Assembly: GCA_001003705.1 (NCBI GenBank)
Contig: LCPQ01000023.1
Location: 1-32,148, forward strand
Direction of reading: 5' to 3'
DNA: 32,148 nucleotides
DNA from: Parcubacteria group bacterium GW2011_GWA2_48_9
GTDB taxonomy: Bacteria; Patescibacteriota; Patescibacteriia; UBA10025
Both the position numbers and the translations under genes were made by a program. Below are positions 17,114 to 24,186 of the stretch, piece after piece (the stretch's first letter is position 1; each line of letters starts with the position of its first letter). The notes beneath the pieces are model-generated. The model did no database searches and had not been told where the DNA came from. It saw nothing but the letters and a program-made list of their open reading frames with translations.

Positions 17114-18978
17114 TTATCGGGCGGAAAGTTTTCGGTAGCGTTTTTCTTCAGTATACATTTCGAGGATATCACCGACTTTTACTACTGCTTTTCCTGAGAA
17201 TTGCACCCCGCAGTCATTCACTGCTACCACTTCACGCACTGACTGTTTCCCCGCCTGCAAACTTGCTAGCTTACCGTGGCCGACCGGTTGCTGGTTTCTC
17301 AATACTCGCGTCTGTGCACCTTCGAGCGCCCGTCCTTTTGTAACTGTACCACCTATAATCATCGAATTCTTTTCTGTCCTGAAAATGGCCAGCACCTTGA
17401 TACGTCCTTCCTCAGTCCGCACTATTTCAGGCGAGAGAATCTTTTCAGCCTCCTGTTGGACATCGTCTGTTAATTCGTAGATGATGTTGTACAATTTTAC
17501 CTTAACCCCTCGTTCCTTCGCCGATTGCTCAACTGACAGGTTGGTCTTCACGTTAAAACCATATATGATGGCACCGGTAGCTTCCGCCGCCTCAATATCC
17601 GAGTCTGCCACATTCCCTAATGCTTTTTTTGCGATGGCGATTTTAAAATCTGGCAGTGACAAACGTTCGAGTGATTGCAAAATAGCTTCCTGCGAACCCA
17701 ATGTGTCTGTCTTCAAAATCACCGCAAGTTTTTCGATACCATCTTCTTTTTCCAATGAATTAGTGAGCGATGCCTCGTAGATGCGTTTCTGCTCCTCATA
17801 TCCTTTCATATGTCCTTTCAACGCTTTCAAATCGGGATGTACTTGAAGAATATCACCGACGGATGAAGAACTTTTCAGTCCTAATATTTTTACTGGCATC
17901 GATGGGCCGGCTTCGGTCACTTCTGTACCGCGATAGTCCCTCATGTTTTTGATTTTTCCGCTAATAGTTCCAATACTGACGAGGTTGCCCGTTCGGAGAG
18001 TACCGGACTGGACGAGTACCGTTGCGACAGGCCCCTCACCTTTATCTATGTGTGATTCAATAATGGTACCGACTGCGCGACCGTGTCGATTTGCCACAAT
18101 TTCCTCTTTTGCTGCTGCTTTACTCTCTCAATATCGGCATTTTCTTTATCTATTTTATTTATTGCGACCACGAAGGGCAATTTGGAATTTTGGATAATCG
18201 TGATTGCTTCCTCTGTTTGAGGTTTGATGCCCTCATCGGCTGCTACGACAAGTATAGCTATGTCTGCGACGCGCGCACCGCGTGAGCGCATGGTAGTAAA
18301 TGCCTCATGTCCAGGAGTGTCGATGAAAGTGATGGGGGTGTTTTTGTATACTACCTGATATGCGCCGATATGTTGGGTGATACTACCCGCTTCTTGAGCA
18401 ACGACGTCTGTTTTTCTGATCGCATCGAGCAGCTTGGTTTTTCCGTGGTCAACATGTCCCATAACAACAATCACGGGGGGTCGAGCAGACAGGGAACCTT
18501 GTTTTTCTTTTTCAAGAATGCTCTCAACGGTAGTCTCCTCTAGTGTGCTCGCTGTTTCATTCAGCGTTGCGTTATAACCGAGATCTTCAGCGATGATAGA
18601 TGCTGTTTCGAAATCAATGTGCTCATTGAGCGACGCGAGTATGCCATTATTCATCAACTGTTTTATGACGTCGGTTACTGGCATTCCAAGCTGGTCGGCA
18701 AAATCACGAACAGCAATTTTCTGAGGCAGTACAAGTATTCGTTTTTCAGTTGACGACGCTTGCGGGTGATCCTCCGTTATTTCAACAGGTATTGGTTTAC
18801 CACGCCGTATTCGTTCCAAGAGTCCTGGTTGCGCTTTTATTTTTTCCATTATTTGTTCAGCAACCCGTGTGTCAATTTTAATTGCCTTTCGACCAACATC
18901 GAAACCAAGCTTTGGAATCAGGTCTTTCAAAGCAGTTGTCGGAATTTTTAATTGGCGGGCCAACTCAGTGACGTTCAT
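17114..18978 (-). pseudogene. infB: translation initiation factor IF-2, frame-broken (internal deletion plus frameshift)
   Basis: Two ORFs: 18046-18978 (IF2_N-like and G1-G4: [20 protein letters not shown]) and 17114-18097 in another frame ([29 protein letters not shown] to C-terminus). The segment between [14 protein letters not shown] and [16 protein letters not shown] is missing. Confidence 0.88.
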
Positions 18979-19015
18979 GTGCTCGCTGCGTTATCGGCTA
19001 AAGTAAACGTAGTAT

Positions 19016-19044
19016 AGTGTACTGAATGAAGAGTCGTTCGTCAA
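19016..19044 (-). promoter_or_regulatory. candidate infB promoter (TTGACG-17-TACACT)
   Basis: Minus strand: -35 at 19039-19044, -10 at 19016-19021, 17-nt spacer. Confidence 0.5.
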
Positions 19045-19049
19045 CCTTG

Positions 19050-19065
19050 TCAGAAAATTTTCTGA
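19050..19065. promoter_or_regulatory. 16-bp perfect palindrome upstream of infB promoter
   Basis: TCAGAAAATTTTCTGA. Confidence 0.5.
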
Positions 19066-19220
19066 ATCTTGGACGTGCCTTCTTTAAAGTATTGCGATCG
19101 AAAAAACGTTTAATCCCGAATTAACCATTTCAATAAATTTTCTAACGGGGTCAACTCTTTTATAACGAAAAATTCGTTTCCTCCACGAAACGGCTAGAAT
19201 AAAATATGTTGCCGTCGATA

Positions 19221-19979
19221 CTAGCTAAAAGATCGTCGGCCACCAACGATAATTTGCAGTTGCTTCGGGGCGATTTCAATTACTACTGGTGTTTTTAACG
19301 TGGTATATCCGTCTGCCAGCACGGGCACATTTTCTCCAAATCCCCGTAAAAATGCGCTCGTAATTGGAAAAACGCTTGAGTGTGAGAATTTTTTCTTAAA
19401 TACCTCAGTAAAAGACCTATGATCTTCAGTGGGCTGGATAACAGCCTCGAGAACCCCGTCCTGCGGGTTACAGCGTACTGGACCTTTTTGGAGATCCATA
19501 TTGCAAATAAACGCCGCACCACTGTGGCTCATTGAGATGGAGTATCCGTTACATTCAAGCTTAACCTTTGTCATATCCGGGATCTCAAGCCTCGACAAAA
19601 AATACTGGCCGTTTGCTTTTCCGAGATCAATGTGTTCAATAATCCTGCGTGAAACGGTATCGCAAGCATCCACTTCCTGCGGTATGCCCAATAATTCGGC
19701 TATTTCATTTTTCGGTCCCATTGGGATCATGCCAACAATTGTGTTATGCGAAGGTAAAAAGCTTATTGCCCTTGTTAAGGTTTCATCATTACCCACAATA
19801 ACAAGTGTCTCACTTTTTCTATCAACAGCATCAGCCACAAGTTCTTTCAGACTTTTCAGTATTGTCAGTTTCTCTATTCGTCCGTTGATACCCAACTCAA
19901 GCAGGCGCGACTCTATACGGAAGAGTGCGTTCTGATACTTCTTATCATTCAAATACGAATCGTAAATATAGGTATACAT
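19221..19979 (-). CDS. divergent diacylglycerol kinase (DAGK_cat/YegS)-like protein
   Basis: VIVGNDETLTRAISFLPSHNTIVGMIPMGPKNEIAELLGIP aligns to the GGDGT...PxGTxND pattern; C-terminal VEIAPKQLQIIVGG. Confidence 0.7.
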   Translation of the reverse strand: MYTYIYDSYLNDKKYQNALFRIESRLLELGINGRIEKLTILKSLKELVADAVDRKSETLVIVGNDETLTRAISFLPSHNTIVGMIPMGPKNEIAELLGIPQEVDACDTVSRRIIEHIDLGKANGQYFLSRLEIPDMTKVKLECNGYSISMSHSGAAFICNMDLQKGPVRCNPQDGVLEAVIQPTEDHRSFTEVFKKKFSHSSVFPITSAFLRGFGENVPVLADGYTTLKTPVVIEIAPKQLQIIVGGRRSFS

Positions 19980-20003
19980 ACCACTCGAAACATGAGCTCT
20001 GAT

Positions 20004-20393
20004 TTATTTCTGGACGTTTTTTTCTGGGGTGAACTCCTTTATTTCATTCATCATCGTCACTTTACCCTGCAATACAGCCCCTGGTTCTACAGAAAGTATT
20101 TTAGTTTCCAGGTTGCCAATAACTTTTGCAGAGGCAGAAAGTTCGGTCCGTTCACTTACTTTCACGTTCCCACGGATTTCACCGGCGACAGTCAAATTTG
20201 CCACTTGGATATCAGCTTTTATCTTTGCTTCTTTGCCGACGCGCAAGTTGTGGCGGGTCTTCAGCGTTCCCTGAAGCGAACCATCAACGATGACATTGCC
20301 ATCACCGCTAAAGTTCCCCTCGACTTTTACCGAAGGTCCGATAATTGTTTCTACTTCCCGAGAAGGGCTTTTTTGCTCGTCTTTTTCGAACAT
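20004..20393 (-). CDS. bactofilin (polymer-forming cytoskeletal family)
   Basis: TIIGPSVKVEGNFSGDGNVIVDGSLQGTLKTRHNLRVGKEAKIKADIQVANLTVAGEIRGNVKVSERTELSASAKVIGNL. Confidence 0.95.
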   Translation of the reverse strand: MFEKDEQKSPSREVETIIGPSVKVEGNFSGDGNVIVDGSLQGTLKTRHNLRVGKEAKIKADIQVANLTVAGEIRGNVKVSERTELSASAKVIGNLETKILSVEPGAVLQGKVTMMNEIKEFTPEKNVQK

Positions 20394-20516
20394 AGGTGTT
20401 GTGTTTATTGATAATGAAGCGTCTTATATTGTAGTCTTTTCCTTCTTCCTGGTCAAAGCGAATTGCCCGAATAGATAAATTTCTGTACACTTGTAGTACT
20501 TTTTTCACAAAGACGT

Positions 20517-20705
20517 ATGGTAATTCAACAGCGGCACGATGAACTCCAGGAAATGGAATCTCGCTATATTCGGAAAGACCTCCATTTGGTCGCTATTATC
20601 ATGGCGGTAGTACTTGGCATTGTTGCCTTTTTGTACTTTTACGATCAACATACTGGTTTCATGAATATTATCTCACCTAGGCTCTTTGATAATTTGATTA
20701 AGTAG
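20517..20705 (+). CDS. small single-TM hypothetical protein
   Basis: 62-aa ORF with one predicted TM (LVAIIMAVVLGIVAFLYFY); divergent from bactofilin. Confidence 0.5.
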   Translation: MVIQQRHDELQEMESRYIRKDLHLVAIIMAVVLGIVAFLYFYDQHTGFMNIISPRLFDNLIK

Positions 20706-20794
20706 TTATGCGACACATAAGATTGTCTAATATTAAGTTAATTTAGGCAATTATATATATTAATTGACTTTATTATTTATAACTGTCGTGATAA

Positions 20795-20810
20795 TGTTCC
20801 ACATGGAACA
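20795..20810. promoter_or_regulatory. parS-like site (one mismatch from palindromy)
   Basis: TGTTCCACATGGAACA. Confidence 0.5.
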
Positions 20811-20866
20811 TTTTTATGTGCCCTAAGTGTCATTGTAGCTCCAAGGACCTACCCGCCACTACCTTT

Positions 20867-20938
20867 GCCCCTATAGTTTAACGGATAGAACAAGGGACTC
20901 CTAAGCCCTGGATCCAGGTTCAATTCCTGGTAGGGGCA
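20867..20938 (+). tRNA. tRNA-Arg(CCT)
   Basis: Acceptor GCCCCTA/TAGGGGC, loop CTCCTAA (anticodon CCT), T-arm CCAGG-TTCAATT-CCTGG. Confidence 0.9.
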
Positions 20939-21057
20939 GGGGCAATGGCAGGAACGCCGATAATACGGAACAGATAAACTTGGATAAATTCTCGGAGCCC
21001 TGCGCCCGCGGGGAGTAGATCCCGCCGAATGGTGGAACTGGCGAGAACAGAGGACAT

Positions 21058-21131
21058 GGGCCTATGGTCTAGTGGCATGACACCGCATTCGCATTGCGGA
21101 GGCGGGAGTTCGATTCTCCCTAGGTCCACCA
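21058..21131 (+). tRNA. tRNA-Ala(CGC), CCA encoded
   Basis: Acceptor GGGCCTA/TAGGTCC with G3-U70, anticodon arm CCGCA-TTCGCAT-TGCGG, T-arm GGGAG-TTCGATT-CTCCC, 3' ACCA. Confidence 0.92.
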
Positions 21132-21200
21132 AGCTTTTGCCAGGGCTTCAGTTTGTAAACAGTAAGTTGGTACTATATAAACCTAGGCCTCTAGTCATTT

Positions 21201-21239
21201 GGTAGTTGCCTCGTCGGCGACCCGCCGAAGAGGCGGGAG
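21201..21239. repeat. dispersed GC-rich hairpin repeat, copy B
   Basis: ggtagttgcctcgtcggcgacccgccgaagaggcgggag; 36/39 identical to 8811-8849. Confidence 0.85.
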
Positions 21240-21311
21240 CGGTCACCGAAGGCGACAGGTGAGTGTTTGAGGAGATCCAGTTTTTAAAGAGTTTCCCGCA
21301 CCTTTCTTTCT

Positions 21312-21384
21312 GGGCCAATAGCTCAGTTGGTAGAGCACTTCCATGGCATGGAAGGGGTCAGGGGTTCGAGTCCCCTTTGGTCCA
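21312..21384 (+). tRNA. tRNA-Ala(GGC)
   Basis: Acceptor GGGCCAA/TTGGTCC with G3-U70, anticodon arm CTTCC-ATGGCAT-GGAAG, T-arm GGGG-TTCGAGT-CCCC; no encoded CCA. Confidence 0.94.
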
Positions 21385-21456
21385 TAAGGAAAGGTGCGGA
21401 AAAGTCATCGGCCTACCATCAGGCAGGTACGAATCCGTTACGGTCAACCTCACAAT

Positions 21457-21472
21457 TGTTCCACGTGGAACA
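21457..21472. promoter_or_regulatory. parS site (perfect palindrome)
   Basis: TGTTCCACGTGGAACA; same as the palindromic chromosomal parS form known in e.g. Pseudomonas. Confidence 0.7.
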
Positions 21473-21554
21473 TTCTATCAGTGGCGAGCGGATGGGGAAC
21501 AATTGAAAAAGGGCCGCCTACATTGTAGGAAGCCCTGGTTTTTCGAATGTGCGA

Positions 21555-22142
21555 TTACAGGTTAGCGAGGCAGTAGAGCCGGAGGATGTTTTGATGTTCT
21601 GCGTACTGGCGGGTTGCCGTGATTGATAAGGTCTTGTACGACATCGTCAGTCGTGGGCCGATTCGAATTTCTTTTTCTATGAACCAGTCCCATTCGATAC
21701 CAGCCGATAGCGCTGGAAGCCCATGTAATGCTACGACTTGCCGAGTGATAACGCAGATCATCACTGGGTCGCTTGGACGTATGAAGAATTCAGCGAAGAC
21801 GTCAAAGAATTTCATGTTCTTACACTGAACCCTTACGTCGCCAACGAACTCATACGCCTTTATAAGTGTGTCACCCTGTGATGTTGAGGTTAACATTACC
21901 CCTAGCATCACCTCTGCCCATGAGTGTGCATCTTTATAGCACGGTCCAGCGACAAAGAGGTTTTTTAGCGGACGTGTCGTACTGATGTCCGGTGCTACGA
22001 ACCAGCCAGCGATTCCCAGGCTTCTTCCTTCGAAAACGACCTGCTTATGGAGCAAGAGACGTGCCTGGAAATCGGCTGCAAAGATTGGGGCTGTGTGAAA
22101 AGTCATGAGTAATAACATTACGGTGAGTGCTGTCTTTCGCAT
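21555..22142 (-). CDS. secreted hypothetical protein
   Basis: Signal peptide MRKTALTVMLLLMTFHTAPIFAA; no recognised domain. Confidence 0.6.
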   Translation of the reverse strand: MRKTALTVMLLLMTFHTAPIFAADFQARLLLHKQVVFEGRSLGIAGWFVAPDISTTRPLKNLFVAGPCYKDAHSWAEVMLGVMLTSTSQGDTLIKAYEFVGDVRVQCKNMKFFDVFAEFFIRPSDPVMICVITRQVVALHGLPALSAGIEWDWFIEKEIRIGPRLTMSYKTLSITATRQYAEHQNILRLYCLANL

Positions 22143-22158
22143 TGATTACCTCCTTGGG

Positions 22159-22512
22159 CTAGCATCGGGAACGACTTTCGGAGCTTCCCTTTGTAAATAG
22201 GCTCGAGAACTTGATACCAAGTTCATCGCACATGACAGACAGTGAATGCATAAATACGTCTCCACCGATCCCATTCGGATCATTTCTCGCGAGTTCATTC
22301 TTACTCCAAATTGAACTCTGCCGTTTTAAGGCCCGAGAAACTTTTTGAAATGGCACGCCTTTTCTCTTCGCTGCTATGATGACGCTTTCCACGAAGATTT
22401 TTCCGATGTAGGTGACGTTTTGCAACGCCTTAATGATGGTCTTGATCTCATTAAGGCTGTATCCATGGTGCTGGAGAATGGCTTGGAATGCGTAATCCTT
22501 ATCTTTGCTCAT
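22159..22512 (-). CDS. hypothetical protein
   Basis: 117-aa ORF; helical N-terminus; adjacent to and co-oriented with 21555-22142. Confidence 0.5.
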   Translation of the reverse strand: MSKDKDYAFQAILQHHGYSLNEIKTIIKALQNVTYIGKIFVESVIIAAKRKGVPFQKVSRALKRQSSIWSKNELARNDPNGIGGDVFMHSLSVMCDELGIKFSSLFTKGSSESRSRC

Positions 22513-22627
22513 AACTAACTCCTCTGTTAAAGATCCATTTGTAGTGTTTGACTGTTAACAGCCAATGCTATACTATTGTAAATGAGTGGCCAACACCACC
22601 ATTTGGTGCTACTCATCACCACATAAT

Positions 22628-23395
22628 ATGTACCAGGAAATATTTGAAGGACTCGGTTTAAGTCCCAACGAGGCAAAGATGTACGAATCACTCGTTGAAC
22701 GCGGCGAATCCACAATTAGCGAAATTGCCGTTGCAGCAAAAATACACCGCCGCAACGCATACGATGCGATTGAACGCTTGATCGAAAAGGGGCTATGCTT
22801 CCAGATCTTTTCTCACACAGAAAACCGGTATAACGCCGTCGATCCTGACAAGCTGCTAGAGCTCTTTGCCGAACGCGAGCAAAAGCTGAAAGAAGTATTA
22901 CCCGACCTGAAAAGGAAGTTCAGTGAGCGGTTTGCACCGCAGGAGGCATACATCTATCGGGGCCACGAAGGACAAAAAAATATTTTTCGTGATGTCATAC
23001 GTGTAGGGCAGGACAGCTTTTTTATTGGCGCGAAAGGTGGCTGGTACGACCCTCGCATCGATGCCAGCAGAAAAGCTTTTTTCAAGGAAGCCAACCGAAA
23101 AAACATAAAGTTTATCCAGCTTTTTGACTTTGACCTTAAGCAAGCGCGGCCCAAGTTTTTTTCGGAGTTCGAGGGGAAACTCCAGTATCGATTCCTTCCA
23201 CCAGGGTACTCGACGACCTCCGCGATACACATATTTGGTGATTATGTGGTTACCTATACTGGTTTATCAATTATGAAACTCCCGGATGATGTGGTGTATT
23301 TTGTCATCCACAGCAAAAATCTTGCCGAGAGCTATCGGACGTGGTTCTGGTATATGTGGGGGCAGTCAAAGGCCGAGAAGAAAAAGGGGACATAA
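22628..23395 (+). CDS. TrmB-family transcriptional regulator
   Basis: MYQEIFEGLGLSPNEAKMYESLVERGESTISEIAVAAKIHRRNAYDAIERLIEKGLC (TrmB wHTH), then C-terminal effector-like region. Start at 22628 preferred over 22586. Confidence 0.8.
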   Translation: MYQEIFEGLGLSPNEAKMYESLVERGESTISEIAVAAKIHRRNAYDAIERLIEKGLCFQIFSHTENRYNAVDPDKLLELFAEREQKLKEVLPDLKRKFSERFAPQEAYIYRGHEGQKNIFRDVIRVGQDSFFIGAKGGWYDPRIDASRKAFFKEANRKNIKFIQLFDFDLKQARPKFFSEFEGKLQYRFLPPGYSTTSAIHIFGDYVVTYTGLSIMKLPDDVVYFVIHSKNLAESYRTWFWYMWGQSKAEKKKGT

Positions 23396-23436
23396 GACTG
23401 TCGTACTTTAGTTGTTTGTAAGCACGGTTACCAAGG

Positions 23437-23452
23437 TGTTCTACGTAGAACA
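23437..23452. promoter_or_regulatory. parS-like/operator palindrome
   Basis: TGTTCTACGTAGAACA, perfect 16-bp palindrome (18 bp with flanking G/C), symmetric variant of the 21457 site. Confidence 0.5.
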
Positions 23453-23459
23453 CAGGACC

Positions 23460-23488
23460 TTGACGCCCGATTTTTGCTATGCTAATAT
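23460..23488 (+). promoter_or_regulatory. promoter of the CsoR-family gene (TTGACG-17-TAATAT)
   Basis: -35 at 23460-23465, -10 at 23483-23488. Confidence 0.6.
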
Positions 23489-23505
23489 ACCCCCATAGGG
23501 TATAT
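23485..23505. promoter_or_regulatory. CsoR/CstR-type operator overlapping -10 and start codon
   Basis: ATATACCCCCATAGGGTATAT; A/T-flanked C-tract/G-tract dyad typical of CsoR-family operators. Confidence 0.65.
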
Positions 23506-23755
23506 GAGTACCACGAAAGACATTGTAAATAGACTTCACCGCACCCAGGGCCAGCTTCAGGCCGTGGAACGTATGTTGTCGGAACAAAAATCATGCACCG
23601 ACGTGATGATGCAACTGATGGCGGCAAAATCCTCTATCGAACAAACGGCTATCTTGATGCTGCAAGACGAGACTCGTTCCTGTTTGAAGTCCCCGAACGC
23701 CAAGGATCGCGAGCGACTCAATGAGGTAGCGGCTACATTATTTAAATATACATAA
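23504..23755 (+). CDS. CsoR/FrmR/CstR-family metal/persulfide-responsive repressor
   Basis: DIVNRLHRTQGQLQAVERMLSEQKSCTDVMMQLMAAKSSIEQTAILMLQDETRSCL; Cys31 and Cys60, no His at the CsoR His position. Confidence 0.92.
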   Translation: MSTTKDIVNRLHRTQGQLQAVERMLSEQKSCTDVMMQLMAAKSSIEQTAILMLQDETRSCLKSPNAKDRERLNEVAATLFKYT

Positions 23756-23774
23756 CTAGCACACTTGTGCTAGT
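23755..23774. repeat. 20-bp inverted repeat immediately after the csoR-like stop codon
   Basis: ACTAGCAC-actt-GTGCTAGT; no following T-tract. Confidence 0.6.
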
Positions 23775-23832
23775 CGCACTGAAGCGAGTACAATATATTT
23801 TGCGATACCATTATTAACTTATACACGGGCAT

Positions 23833-24156
23833 ATGTCAGCACAAGAATTTAGCGACAGTAATTTTGACCAGGAGGTTCTCAAATCAAATCAGCCAGTATT
23901 GGTTGATTTCTGGGCTGAGTGGTGTGCTCCGTGCAAGATGCAAGGTCCAATCGTTGATGAAGTAGCAAAAGAATATGCCGGAAAGGCAAAAATCGGTTCT
24001 ATGGAAGTCGATCAGAATCCACAATATCCCCAGCAGTACGGGATCATGAGTATTCCAACCCTGATTATTTTCAAAGGCGGGAAGCCGGTGTGGCAGTCGA
24101 CGGGGCTGACGGAAAAAGAAAAACTTGCAGAAGCGCTGGATAAGGTTTTGGAGTAA
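23833..24156 (+). CDS. trxA: thioredoxin
   Basis: VDFWAEWCAPCKMQGPIVDEVAKEYAGKAKIGSMEVDQNPQYPQQYGIMSIPTLIIFKGG. Confidence 0.97.
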   Translation: MSAQEFSDSNFDQEVLKSNQPVLVDFWAEWCAPCKMQGPIVDEVAKEYAGKAKIGSMEVDQNPQYPQQYGIMSIPTLIIFKGGKPVWQSTGLTEKEKLAEALDKVLE

Positions 24157-24186
24157 GGTGAGTGTAACATATCAGTACTACTTACT

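Noticed and set aside
18046-18125. Programmed frameshift explanation for split infB
   Set aside because: A frameshift would not restore the missing ~40 codons including the SAK motif, so sequence loss is needed to explain the data.
20700-20830. Confident oriC call
   Set aside because: No DnaA-box cluster or dnaA/dnaN seen; kept only as a hypothesis requiring skew or coverage data.
23437-23452. Third palindrome as a certain parS site
   Set aside because: Kept only as parS-like: it deviates at two symmetric positions and abuts a promoter -35, so an operator is equally possible.
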